This document shows positions 13,046-20,290 of a DNA stretch of 27,815 bases, one piece after another. The position numbers and the translations under genes are program-made. The first letter of the stretch is position 1, and each line of letters opens with the position of its first letter. The notes below the pieces were generated by a model. The model saw only the letters and a list, made by a program, of their open reading frames with translations. It searched no databases and was not told where the DNA came from. The stretch comes from Actinomycetota bacterium (GTDB taxonomy: Bacteria; Actinomycetota; Thermoleophilia; Gaiellales; Gaiellaceae). The stretch spans positions 1 to 27,815 of the forward strand of contig VAXD01000034.1 of assembly GCA_005884155.1 (NCBI GenBank). Direction: 5' to 3'.

Positions 13046-13708
13046 TTATCCGTCGGAGAGGGCGCGCTCGAGGGCGGTGCGATCGGTCGGCGCGCCGTGC
13101 GTCGGAAGCACGAGCTCGACTGGCCGTTCGAGGAGCGGTCTTAGGCGTCCCTTGACCTCTTCGCGTGTGACGCCGGCACGCAGCCAGTCGGCGACCTGGA
13201 AGCCACGGCCGAAGTCGACCAGCGTGTCGCCCGAGATCACGGCTCCCGCGCTCCCGACCCAGAGCACAAGGTCGTTGTGCTCCCGTCCCTCGAATGCCTC
13301 GATCCCGAGGGAAAGCGAGTCCCCGCCGAGATACGTGTCCGCGTCGCCGCCGTTCTCCTTCAGCCACCTGAGGTCGGGGCTGCCGTCGCCGGCCTGCTCG
13401 GCGGTGATGCCGAACTTCTGCATCAGGTCCTCTGCGGTGTCGGGCGGCGGGGTGTACACGGGAAGGCCGAAGCGCTCGACGAGGATCTTCGTGCCGCGCT
13501 CGTGCCAGGGCGCGGTGAGCACGACGATCGGCTCGCGGTCGGCCGCGAGCGCGAGGATCTCCTCCGGCACGGCCAGCGGGTCGAACAGTAGGAGGCGAGC
13601 ACCGTCGTCGAGCGCATACGAGGAGACCTCCTGGGGCCACGCCGCGTCGGCCGACCACTCCGGGTGGGGCGCCTGCCAGTGCCAGATCCCGGCTCGTAGC
13701 TCGCGCAC
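13046..13708 (-). CDS. Metallo-beta-lactamase-fold protein with degenerate metal site
   Basis: A 220-residue protein from GTG 13708. The overall MBL order is recognisable: VSSYALDDGARLLLFDPLAVP (first sheet), PIVVLTAPWHERGTK where HxHxDH should be, NDLVLWVGSAGAVISGDTLVD (GDT motif) and LVLPTHGAPT (C-terminal His). The HxHxDH motif is reduced to a single His in PWHERG, so a normal dinuclear zinc site is unlikely. It may bind one metal, be non-catalytic, or use other ligands. The frame is open to 13831, but that region overlaps the divergent GFA gene; a TACGAT -10 supports the GTG at 13708. Confidence 0.75.
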   Translation of the reverse strand: MRELRAGIWHWQAPHPEWSADAAWPQEVSSYALDDGARLLLFDPLAVPEEILALAADREPIVVLTAPWHERGTKILVERFGLPVYTPPPDTAEDLMQKFGITAEQAGDGSPDLRWLKENGGDADTYLGGDSLSLGIEAFEGREHNDLVLWVGSAGAVISGDTLVDFGRGFQVADWLRAGVTREEVKGRLRPLLERPVELVLPTHGAPTDRTALERALSDG

Positions 13709-13715
13709 GGCGCGA

Positions 13716-13730
13716 TCGTACTGGTACGTT
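13716..13730. promoter_or_regulatory. Symmetric divergent leaderless promoter (MBL-fold and GFA genes)
   Basis: CGTAC-TG-GTACG (13717-13728) is an inverted repeat in which each arm builds a -10 hexamer: TACGAT on the minus strand (13721-13716), seven bases before GTG 13708, and TACGTT on the plus strand (13725-13730), six bases before GTG 13737. Both transcripts would start at or next to their GTG codons. Confidence 0.55.
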
Positions 13731-13736
13731 CGCTTC

Positions 13737-14165
13737 GTGGCCGACGCGCCGAGCTCCGAGCACCCGCTGCAGGGGTCCTGCCTCTGTGGCGGCGTTCGCT
13801 TCGAGGTGACTGCGCCGTTCCGCTGGGCCAATCACTGTCATTGCTCTCGCTGCCGCAAGCACTCCGGCGCCTTCGGCGAGACGCAGGGACGTGTGCCGCG
13901 CGACGGGTTCCGGCTGCTCCAGGGCGAGGAGCTGATCCGCGTCTACCGCCCGGACGACGGGCGCGTGAAAGCCTTCTGCTCCGTCTGCGGCTCGAGCCTG
14001 TTCGGCAACGAGTGGCCGGAAGGCGACGAGATCGGGATCCGCCTCGGCGCGCTCGACGGAGACCCGGGGATACGGCCGCAGTTCCACACCTTCGTCGCCT
14101 CGCGCGCGCCCTGGGACGAGCTCCCGGACGACGGGTTGCCGCGCTACGACGAGGGCGCTACCTGA
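13737..14165 (+). CDS. GFA-family zinc protein (CENP-V/GFA-like)
   Basis: A 142-residue protein from GTG 13737. The GFA zinc ligands are all present: Cys15 and Cys17 in GSCLCGGVRFE; Cys34, Cys36 and Cys39 in HCHCSRCRK; Cys81 and Cys84 in FCSVCGSSLFG. The family is named after glutathione-dependent formaldehyde-activating enzyme, but for most members no such activity is shown. It is monocistronic, divergent from the MBL-fold gene, and its 3' end overlaps the convergent DUF885 gene by eight bases. Confidence 0.9.
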   Translation: MADAPSSEHPLQGSCLCGGVRFEVTAPFRWANHCHCSRCRKHSGAFGETQGRVPRDGFRLLQGEELIRVYRPDDGRVKAFCSVCGSSLFGNEWPEGDEIGIRLGALDGDPGIRPQFHTFVASRAPWDELPDDGLPRYDEGAT

Positions 14166-15261
14166 GATCCTCGAGCGTCAGCTGCTCGGTCAGCAGCCGC
14201 TTGAACCGGGCCGGATCGCTCCCGGTGAACGCCTTGCAGAGCGCGAAGCCCTCCGTGTAGCAATAGGGCGAGCCGCGGAACGGGCGGGTCTCGAGCGACC
14301 GGATCGACTTCTCGACGCGCTCCGGCGGCTGGAGCGACCAGTCGCGCGCGTACTCGGTCAGCTCCTCGCGGCCGGCCCCTCGCGCCTGGAGCAATACGAG
14401 ATTGGCGCTGATGTCTGCGAGAACGCGCCGGCCCGCGGCGACACGGAAGCCGACCTCCGGGTCGTAGGCAGGCGCAAGCCCGGCAACGAGATCATGGCTC
14501 TCGCGGTCGACGACGAGCTCGGTTGCGAGCTGCGCGATTCCCTCCGCGATCACTGGCTGGATCCCGACGGCGAGGCTGACCTTGAACTCGGGACGGCCGC
14601 GCCGGATGAGGGTCACGTCCTTCCAGGAATCCTCGGTGTGATGCCCGGGATACGACTCGTGCGCTGCGAGGAACGGGACGTCGGCCGCCGGCAACGGCAG
14701 GTCGGCGTTGTACAGGAACTTGCTGCGCAGACCGCCGAGATAGCTGCTGAACGCAACCCAGCGCTCGTTCGTGACGACCTCGATCTCGAGCGCCTCGCCG
14801 TCGGGCAGGCTCACGAGCTCGCGCGTCCGTGCCTGCATGAGGTCGGCCACGGCTCGCAGGACGCGGGGCACCTGGTCGCCCGGGATCAGGGTCTCGGCGA
14901 GCCAGCGCTGGTAGCGCTCGGCCAGCGGCCCGCCCCCGGGGAGCGCCTCGCCGAGGGCCGCATGCGCGGCGCGAAGCTCGGGCTCCGGGATCGGCCGCGG
15001 CTCGACGCCGAAGCAGGCCATGACTTCCTCCTCGAAGGAGTCGAATTGCTCCTCGCGGGCAATCGCGAGCAGCGCCCGCAGCTGCGCGGCCAGCCAGCCC
15101 TGCCGGTGCTCGTCCTCGACCTCGTCCAGCCCGCCGAGCAGTGCCTCGCACTCGGCAACGATCTCCTCCCGGCCGAGGCTGCGCGGCTCGACGTCGATCG
15201 CCCCGAAGACGAGCCCTTCGACGTGTTCGCCGAGCGCGACCGCCAGCTCGACGTATCGCAC
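14158..15261 (-). CDS. DUF885-family putative zinc metallopeptidase (second paralogue)
   Basis: About 367 residues from GTG 15261 (VRYVELAVALGEHVEG, matching the start of its paralogue). The zinc motif is HESYPGHHTE at 201-210, with a candidate third ligand Glu240 in IAEGIAQLATEL, the HExxPGHH...E arrangement of DUF885 carboxypeptidase-like proteins. No signal peptide is visible. It follows the first paralogue after eight bases and shares with it the ending ARFKRLLTEQLT and the segment LPDGE, so the pair is a tandem duplication. It lacks the AYFGPPEIKERV segment found near the N-terminus of its sister. The peptide or amide substrate is unknown. Confidence 0.85.
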   Translation of the reverse strand: MRYVELAVALGEHVEGLVFGAIDVEPRSLGREEIVAECEALLGGLDEVEDEHRQGWLAAQLRALLAIAREEQFDSFEEEVMACFGVEPRPIPEPELRAAHAALGEALPGGGPLAERYQRWLAETLIPGDQVPRVLRAVADLMQARTRELVSLPDGEALEIEVVTNERWVAFSSYLGGLRSKFLYNADLPLPAADVPFLAAHESYPGHHTEDSWKDVTLIRRGRPEFKVSLAVGIQPVIAEGIAQLATELVVDRESHDLVAGLAPAYDPEVGFRVAAGRRVLADISANLVLLQARGAGREELTEYARDWSLQPPERVEKSIRSLETRPFRGSPYCYTEGFALCKAFTGSDPARFKRLLTEQLTLEDLR

Positions 15262-15269
15262 GCCGGCGC

Positions 15270-16442
15270 TCAGGTGCCCGCCACGATGTCGGCGGGCGTC
15301 AGCTGCTCGGTCAGCAGCCGCTTGAACCGCGCCGGGTCGTCGCAGACGAACGCCTTGCAGATTCGATAGCCGTCGGTGTACGTCGTGATGTAGGAGCGCC
15401 AAACCGGGTCGGTCATGAAGCGCACGCTCTGCTGCGCGCGCAGGTCGGACGCGAGGCCCCAGCGCTTCAAGTAGGCGAGCGCCTCGTCTTCGGAGCGACC
15501 GTCCTCGTGCAGCATCAGCGCGACGTTCGTGCCGACGCCTGCGAGTGGGCGCGCGGCGGCGCTCACGGTCCGCGAGAGCTCCGGGTCGAATGGGACGCCG
15601 GTGTCGCGCACATGCTCCGCGGCCACGTGCTGCTCGTCTTCGCCGAGCGCCATCTCGGGCGCGAGCGATGCGATGCCTTCCGAGACGAGCGACTGTGGCG
15701 TGCCGATCAGGAGGATCGACTCCTCGAGCTGGCCGCCCTCCTGAACGAGCAGGCGATCCTTCCAGGCGTGCTCGGTGTGGTGGCCGGGATAGGTCTCGTG
15801 CGAGACGAGCCCGATCAGGAACGTCGGCGTCAAGGGAGTGTCTGTGTTGACCGCGACGTGGCTACGCAGGCCACCCTGGTAGTAGTTGAACGCCGCCCAG
15901 GGCTCGTCGGTGACGTAGTCGAACTGCACCTCCTCGCCGTCGGGCAGGCCGACAAGCCGCTCGGTGCGGGTGCGCAAGTCGGCCCCGAGCGACTCGATGA
16001 CTCGCGCGAGCTGGTCGCCCGAGAGCGTGTTCCCGTCGCGCCAGGCCTGGTAGCGCTCAGCGAGCGAGCCATTGCCGGGGAGCGTCTCCTCGAGGACTTC
16101 GTGGACGGCTTCGAAGCGCTCTTCCGGCACGCGTTCGGGCGCGACGCCGTAGCACCACTCGACCTCGTCGACGAACGAGATCTCCTCGCCCGCAAGGCGG
16201 CGCGCGACGGTCTGGAGACCAAACAACTGGGCGCGCAGCCAGTTCCGGCGCTGTTCCTCGAGCCCGTCGAGGTTCTCGATCAGCGCGGCCGCGTCGCGGG
16301 CGATGTTGGCCGGCGGGAGGAGCTCCTCGGCGTCCACGCGCTCCTTGATCTCCGGCGGGCCGAAGTACGCGTCGATGAGACCGTCGATGTGGCGGCCGAG
16401 CCGGAGGCCGAGCTCGAGGTAGCGCTTCGGGACGTCGCTCAC
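15270..16442 (-). CDS. DUF885-family putative zinc metallopeptidase (first paralogue)
   Basis: A 390-residue protein from GTG 16442. The zinc motif is HETYPGHHTE (215-224), with Glu255 in VSEGIASLAPEM as likely third ligand. The N-terminal half is helical (KRYLELGLRLGRHIDGLIDAYFG). It has no signal peptide and so is likely cytoplasmic. Its start overlaps the stop of the thiolase gene by four bases (GTGA), coupling two predicted peptidases to a catabolic thiolase. It ends in DPARFKRLLTEQLTPADIV, shared with the downstream paralogue. Family members hydrolyse peptides or amide-type substrates; none is assigned here. Confidence 0.88.
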   Translation of the reverse strand: MSDVPKRYLELGLRLGRHIDGLIDAYFGPPEIKERVDAEELLPPANIARDAAALIENLDGLEEQRRNWLRAQLFGLQTVARRLAGEEISFVDEVEWCYGVAPERVPEERFEAVHEVLEETLPGNGSLAERYQAWRDGNTLSGDQLARVIESLGADLRTRTERLVGLPDGEEVQFDYVTDEPWAAFNYYQGGLRSHVAVNTDTPLTPTFLIGLVSHETYPGHHTEHAWKDRLLVQEGGQLEESILLIGTPQSLVSEGIASLAPEMALGEDEQHVAAEHVRDTGVPFDPELSRTVSAAARPLAGVGTNVALMLHEDGRSEDEALAYLKRWGLASDLRAQQSVRFMTDPVWRSYITTYTDGYRICKAFVCDDPARFKRLLTEQLTPADIVAGT

Positions 16443-17614
16443 GTTCGCTCGAACAGCGCCGCCTGGCCCTGGCCGACGCCGACGCAGAGCGTCGCGAGCC
16501 CGTAGCGCCCATCGCGCCGGCGCAGCTCGTGCAGCAGCGTCACGACCAGCCGTGCGCCGCTCATCCCCAGCGGGTGCCCGATCGCGATCGCGCCGCCGTT
16601 GACGTTCACGCGCTCGGGGTCGAGCCCGAGCTCGCGGATCACGACGAGGCTCTGCGAGGCGAACGCCTCGTTCAGCTCGACGAGGTCCAGGTCGCCGACG
16701 GCGATTCCGGCCCGCTCGATGAGCTTCTGGACTGCGGGAACCGGGCCGATCCCCATCACGCGCGGGTCGACGCCCGCGACGGCCGAGCCGACGAACCTCC
16801 CCAGCGGCTCCGCGCCGAGCTCGCGCGCCCGCTCCTCGTTCGCGATCACGAGTGCGGCGGCTCCGTCGTTGATCCCGCTCGCATTCCCGGCCGTGACGGT
16901 GCCACCCTCGCGGAAGGCCGGCTCGAGCGCAGCAAGCTTCTCCGCGGTCGTCGTGGGTCGCGGATGCTCGTCGCGCTCCACCTCGCCGACCGCGACCAGC
17001 TCGTCGGCGAAGCGCCCCTCCTCGTCGGCCGCCGCCCAGCGCTGCTGCGACTGGAGCGCGAACGCGTCCTGGTCCTCGCGCGGGACTCCGTAGCGCTCGG
17101 CCACGTTCTCGCCGGTCTCGCCCATCGACTCGAGCGGGAACTTCTTCTCGAGGCGGGGGTTCGGGAAGCGCCAGCCGAGCGTCGTGTCCCAGACCGTCCG
17201 GTTGCCGCGCGGGAACCCGGTCTCAGGCTTTCCGAAGACGAACGGCGCGCGCGACATCGACTCGACACCGCCCGCCACGAATAGGTCTCCGTCCCCGGCC
17301 GCAACTGCGTGGCAGGCGCCGACGACGGCCGAGAGACCGGACGCGCAGAGCCGGTTGACGGTCACGCCCGCGACCGACTCGGGCAGCCCTGCGAGCAGCG
17401 CGGCCATCCGCGCGACGTTGCGGTTGTCCTCGCCGGCTTGATTCGCAGCGCCGAAGTAGACGTCCTCGATCTCTTCCCCGGGAACACCGGCGCGTGCGAC
17501 CGCCTCGGCGATCACAAGCGCCGCAAGGTCGTCCGGCCGCTCCCCCGCGAGCGCACCGCCGTAGCGCCCGACCGGGGTGCGGACGGCAGAGAGGATGACC
17601 GCGCGGCTCAACAC
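16439..17614 (-). CDS. Acetyl-CoA C-acyltransferase, 3-oxoadipyl-CoA thiolase type
   Basis: A 391-residue thiolase with nucleophile Cys90 (VNRLCASGLSAV), His347 (AIAIGHPLGMSGARLV) and second Cys377 (LATLCVGVGQG). The block GAANQAGEDNRNVARMAALLAG (55-76) and VWDTTLGWRFPNP are characteristic of PcaF/PaaJ-type thiolases, which cleave 3-oxoadipyl-CoA to succinyl-CoA and acetyl-CoA in beta-ketoadipate and phenylacetate pathways. The assignment to that subgroup is by remembered motif. The GTG at 17614 (or TTG at 17611) lies within the AAGTGT tail of the palindromic repeat upstream, without a Shine-Dalgarno. It leads an operon with two DUF885 peptidases. Confidence 0.9.
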   Translation of the reverse strand: MLSRAVILSAVRTPVGRYGGALAGERPDDLAALVIAEAVARAGVPGEEIEDVYFGAANQAGEDNRNVARMAALLAGLPESVAGVTVNRLCASGLSAVVGACHAVAAGDGDLFVAGGVESMSRAPFVFGKPETGFPRGNRTVWDTTLGWRFPNPRLEKKFPLESMGETGENVAERYGVPREDQDAFALQSQQRWAAADEEGRFADELVAVGEVERDEHPRPTTTAEKLAALEPAFREGGTVTAGNASGINDGAAALVIANEERARELGAEPLGRFVGSAVAGVDPRVMGIGPVPAVQKLIERAGIAVGDLDLVELNEAFASQSLVVIRELGLDPERVNVNGGAIAIGHPLGMSGARLVVTLLHELRRRDGRYGLATLCVGVGQGQAALFERT

Positions 17615-17717
17615 TTACGTTGCGGTGCCTGGCACCGTCGCGAGACCACCACAACACGCGGTAACCAACGGGTTCAGCCCGCACCGCGTCACACTTCTGG
17701 TGCTGTGCCTGGCACCG
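17611..17717. repeat. Palindromic repeat pair, copy R2 (GTGCCTGGCAC x2)
   Basis: CGGTGCCTGGCACCG at 17623-17637 and GTGCCTGGCAC at 17705-17715 lie about 80 bases apart between the thiolase and MqnA/D-like genes. On the minus strand each palindrome is followed after exactly eight bases by AAGTGT (tails AAGTGTGAC and AAGTGTTGA). The second tail (17616-17611) contains the thiolase GTG start. The layout matches the pair at 4205-4286. Confidence 0.8.
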
Positions 17718-17740
17718 TGGCGGAAACGTGACGCCCGCCG

Positions 17741-18568
17741 TCAGCCGACGAACTCGACCCGGACCGGCTGCTCGTAGGTGCCGAGCTCCTCGGCCCGGCT
17801 CAGCAGCTCGCGTACCGCCTGGCGGCCTTCGTCGCCGTAATCACACGTGAGCTCGTTCACGTACATCCCGACGAAGCGGTCGGCGAGCTCCGCATCGAGG
17901 CCGCGGCCGTACTGGAGCGCGTGCTCCATTGCTTCCTCGCGGTTGTCGAGCCCGGCCTGAATCGAGTCGCGCAGCACCTCGGAGAGCTCGAAGAGCGTGT
18001 CGACGCCGAGATCCCGCCGTGCGACGTTCGCGCCGAGCGGCAGCGGCAACCCCGTCTCCAGCAGCCACCACTCTCCGAGGTCGACGACCTTCTTCAGGCC
18101 CTCGCTCTCGTACGTCAGCTGGCCCTCGTGGATCAGCAGGCCGGCGTCCGCCCGGCCGGAGCGGACTTCCTCGCTGATCTGGTCGAACGGAACAGCGCGG
18201 TAGCGGAAGTTGCCGAGGCAGAGCCGCAGGACGAGAAACGCGGTCGTCAGCTCGCCCGGCACGAGGATCTCGATGTCGCGCAGGTCGGCGGTCGCGAGCT
18301 CCCGCGTCGAGACGACGATCGGCCCGTACCCCGAGCCCATCGAAGCGCCGTGCGGGAGCAGGACGTAGCGCTCCTGCACCAGCGGGTACGCCGCGAGCGA
18401 GATCGCGGTCACCTCGAGCTTGCCGTCGAGCGCCCAGCTGTTCAGCGTCTGAATGTCGCGCAGGACGTGCTCGAACTCGAACTGGCGCGGGTCGACCTCG
18501 CCCGAAGCGAGGCCCCAGAACATGAACGCGTCGTCCGGGTCCGGGCTGTGTCCGAGACGAATCTGCAA
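17741..18568 (-). CDS. MqnA/MqnD/SBP-family protein (VitK2_biosynth fold)
   Basis: About 275 residues from TTG 18568. It starts LQIRLGHSPDPDDAFMFWGL, then has VTAISLAAYPLV, LPHGASMGSGYGPIVVS and ADAGLLIHEGQLTY, the pattern of the MqnA/MqnD group: periplasmic-binding-protein-like folds adapted to the futalosine pathway of menaquinone synthesis, where MqnD makes 1,4-dihydroxy-6-naphthoate. No other mqn gene is in the window, and many relatives are annotated only as SBP-like, so the pathway step is uncertain. No signal peptide is present, fitting a cytoplasmic enzyme. The TTG start is supported by TAGCCT eight bases upstream. Confidence 0.8.
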   Translation of the reverse strand: MQIRLGHSPDPDDAFMFWGLASGEVDPRQFEFEHVLRDIQTLNSWALDGKLEVTAISLAAYPLVQERYVLLPHGASMGSGYGPIVVSTRELATADLRDIEILVPGELTTAFLVLRLCLGNFRYRAVPFDQISEEVRSGRADAGLLIHEGQLTYESEGLKKVVDLGEWWLLETGLPLPLGANVARRDLGVDTLFELSEVLRDSIQAGLDNREEAMEHALQYGRGLDAELADRFVGMYVNELTCDYGDEGRQAVRELLSRAEELGTYEQPVRVEFVG

Positions 18569-18576
18569 GGAGCCGC

Positions 18577-18608
18577 AGGCTAACAGCGCGCGAAGCGGGC
18601 CGTACACT
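18577..18608. promoter_or_regulatory. Divergent promoters (MqnA/D-like and DtxR-like genes)
   Basis: Minus strand: TAGCCT (18582-18577), eight bases before TTG 18568. Plus strand: TACACT (18603-18608), nine bases before ATG 18618. Both spacings suit leaderless or nearly leaderless transcripts. No clear DtxR-type palindrome was found between them. Confidence 0.4.
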
Positions 18609-18617
18609 GGACCGGCG

Positions 18618-19049
18618 ATGGCGAAGCCGACACTGAGCGACGCGATCCAGGACTACCTGAAGGCGATCTACCACCTGCAGCACGACGGCGACCGGGTCTC
18701 GGTCACGGCGTTGGCCCGCGAGCAGAAGGTTGCGGCCGCGTCGGCGAGCGGGATGGTCAAGAAGCTGGCCGCGCTCGGGCTCGTCGAGCACGCCCCGTAC
18801 CGAGGGGTGCGGCTGACCCGCGCTGGGGAGAAAGTGGCCGTGGAGGTGATTCGCCATCACCGGCTGCTGGAGCTCTACCTCGCCAAGACGCTCGGACTGC
18901 ACGTCGACGCCGTGCACGACGAAGCGGACCGGCTCGAGCACGTTCTCTCAGACGAGCTCGAGGCGAAGATCGACAGCGCGCTCGGCTACCCGACGCACGA
19001 CCCGCACGGCGACCCGATCCCGAACGCGGACCTGCAGTGGCCTAAGTAG
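18618..19049 (+). CDS. DtxR/MntR-family metal-dependent transcriptional regulator
   Basis: A 143-residue protein from ATG 18618. It has the DtxR winged helix (LSDAIQDYLKAIYHLQ, VSVTALAREQKVAAASASGMVKKLAALGLVEHAPYRGVRLT) and the metal-binding/dimerisation helices (VIRHHRLLELYLAKTLGL, VHDEADRLEHVLSDELEAKI). It ends at GYPTHDPHGDPIP, the normal end of the dimerisation domain, and lacks the SH3-like third domain of DtxR/IdeR. It thus has the short MntR-like length and probably senses Mn2+ or Fe2+. No metal transporter is adjacent, so targets are probably elsewhere. Its 3' end overlaps the convergent aldolase gene by eight bases. Confidence 0.92.
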   Translation: MAKPTLSDAIQDYLKAIYHLQHDGDRVSVTALAREQKVAAASASGMVKKLAALGLVEHAPYRGVRLTRAGEKVAVEVIRHHRLLELYLAKTLGLHVDAVHDEADRLEHVLSDELEAKIDSALGYPTHDPHGDPIPNADLQWPK

Positions 19050-19527
19050 CGGCGCGCTCGAGCTCGAAGGCGCGGGCAAGCGCCTCGGCAAGGTCGGCGC
19101 CAAAACACACCGGGCCGTGGTCGCGGATTACGACCGCGTGCCCGGCGACGGCCGCCTCGACGACTGCGGCACCGAGCTCCGGCGTTCCCGAAAGGCCGAC
19201 CGCTACCGGCACCGAGGGATCGGCCGTTGCGCGAGGCGAGTGCGTGTGCACGACGGCACCGACGTCCGGCCGCGCCACGAGCACGGCCAGATGCATCGGC
19301 AGCTCGACGCTCGGCGCCGGTCCCTCGACAAGCAGGCCATCAGGAGTGACGAGGCACACGTCCTCCGGCCGCAGCGTTTCGTAGGCGAGCCCGGTCGGCG
19401 AGACAGCCACGAGCTCGCCGGCCCGCGCGCTCGCGTTCCCCTCGGTACCGCGGACAAGCTCGCCGGCCGCCATCAGCCGCAGCGTGTGCGCGAGCTCCTC
19501 GCGAACCTCTAGCGCCCGAAGAACCAC
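19042..19527 (-). CDS. Class II aldolase/adducin-family protein (compact)
   Basis: About 161 residues. Zinc and phosphate-site features of class II aldolases are clear: GTEGNASARAG, VSPTGLAYETL, ELPMHLAVLVARPDVGAVVHTHSP (Glu then HTH) and VIRDHGPVCFGADLAEA (third His). It resembles L-fuculose-phosphate aldolase relatives but is shorter than the usual 200 or so residues. The start is doubtful: after the upstream stop codon no standard start precedes the first helix (VREELAHTLRLM), so GTG 19527, inside the preceding gene, is chosen. ATG 19473 would cut that helix. The sugar-phosphate substrate is unknown. Confidence 0.75.
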   Translation of the reverse strand: MVLRALEVREELAHTLRLMAAGELVRGTEGNASARAGELVAVSPTGLAYETLRPEDVCLVTPDGLLVEGPAPSVELPMHLAVLVARPDVGAVVHTHSPRATADPSVPVAVGLSGTPELGAAVVEAAVAGHAVVIRDHGPVCFGADLAEALARAFELERAAT

Positions 19528-19847
19528 CGCTCGAGGGGTCCGAGCAGCTCCTCGCGGACGAACGGCCGGACCTTCGCGACGTGGCCGTCCTGCTCCGAGA
19601 CGACCACGTCGTCCTCGAGCGCCTCGTTCGCCGCGGTCAGCGCGTCCCCGAGCTCGTGGCCCTGGAAGACGTAGTCGTCGCGGCGCGCCTCGTCGCTCCG
19701 CCGGTACTGCGGGTTGACCGCGCGCCCAACGGCCCACTGCGCGCCCGGGAGGCGTTCGATCCAGATGACGACCCGCTCGGCCTCGCCGCGGTCGTCGACT
19801 CCGTTCACCTCGCGCTCCGCGAACCGGCCCGGCGATCGCTTCTTCAC
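19509..19847 (-). CDS. Hypothetical protein, 112 residues
   Basis: From GTG 19847, with TAGAGT six bases upstream, a leaderless arrangement. The protein starts KKRSPGRFAEREVN, then reads ERVVIWIERLPGAQWAVGRAV, DDYVFQGHELGDALTAANEALEDD and FVREELLGPLERWFF: a small soluble alpha/beta protein without membrane segments. No family is recognised. It overlaps the chosen start of the aldolase gene by 19 bases and is probably co-transcribed with it. Confidence 0.65.
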   Translation of the reverse strand: MKKRSPGRFAEREVNGVDDRGEAERVVIWIERLPGAQWAVGRAVNPQYRRSDEARRDDYVFQGHELGDALTAANEALEDDVVVSEQDGHVAKVRPFVREELLGPLERWFFGR

Positions 19848-19853
19848 GGCGCG

Positions 19854-19867
19854 ACTCTAACTAGGAT
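19854..19867. promoter_or_regulatory. Divergent leaderless promoters of two small unknown genes
   Basis: Within a 27-base gap, TAGAGT on the minus strand (19859-19854) lies six bases before GTG 19847, and TAGGAT on the plus strand (19862-19867) lies seven bases before GTG 19875. The -10 boxes nearly touch, so polymerase could hardly occupy both at once. Confidence 0.5.
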
Positions 19868-19874
19868 CCGCGCG

Positions 19875-20126
19875 GTGGCCAGGCTTTCCAGCTTCCTGCG
19901 GAACCCGTTCTCATTCCTGTTCACGAGCTCGAGCAAGGGGGAGCGCGTGGCGACGTACGTGATCCGCGAGCACGAGCGCGGCCGGGCGCTTGCTGAGATC
20001 CTCCAGGACCCGTACGTCCGGAACCGCTGCACCGACCGGGAGGTCGCGCGGTTGCTCGACCGGCCCGAGATCGTGCACGCGCTGGGCGAGGCCGTCGTCG
20101 TCCCCGAGCGAGAACGGCGCGGTTAG
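19875..20126 (+). CDS. Hypothetical protein, 83 residues
   Basis: From GTG 19875: VARLSSFLRNPFSFLFTSSSKGERVATYVIREHERGR, then LAEILQDPYVRNRCTDREVARLLDRPEIVHALGE. The C-terminal half looks like a short helical bundle with a conserved-type DPYVRNRC motif; the N-terminus is mildly hydrophobic but not a clear membrane segment. No function is recognised. Its TAG stop forms the outermost bases of the long inverted repeat that follows. Confidence 0.65.
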   Translation: MARLSSFLRNPFSFLFTSSSKGERVATYVIREHERGRALAEILQDPYVRNRCTDREVARLLDRPEIVHALGEAVVVPERERRG

Positions 20127-20290
20127 GAGGGCTTGACGAAACCTGGTCTGTGCCGCCGGGCCGCGCTGTCCGCCCCGAGGCGGCGTCCTCAGTCGGCCCA
20201 ATAGCTATCCACTATTGGGCCTCCCTGCGTCCTTGCCTCGGAACGGCCATCGCACCCCGGCGACGAGCAAGGTTCCGCCAAACCCTCCTA
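20124..20290 (-). repeat. Long imperfect inverted repeat (about 167 bases), hairpin-forming RNA or MITE-like element
   Basis: The two halves are reverse complements over almost their whole length. The outer arms (20124-20144 and 20270-20290) match at 18 of 21 positions; CCGAGGC blocks pair in the middle; GGCCCAATA (20195-20203) pairs with TATTGGGCC (20213-20221) around a nine-base loop. The outermost TAG of each arm is the stop codon of the flanking convergent gene. In the outer 21 columns all three mismatches become G-U pairs if the minus strand is transcribed, so an RNA made from the minus strand would fold best. It could be a bidirectional terminator, a structured RNA or a miniature mobile element. 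Confidence 0.75.

Noticed and set aside
15141..16505. Plus-strand frame of 454 codons opposite the DUF885 gene
   Set aside because: It is antisense to a gene with an intact HExxPGHH motif and has no recognisable domain.
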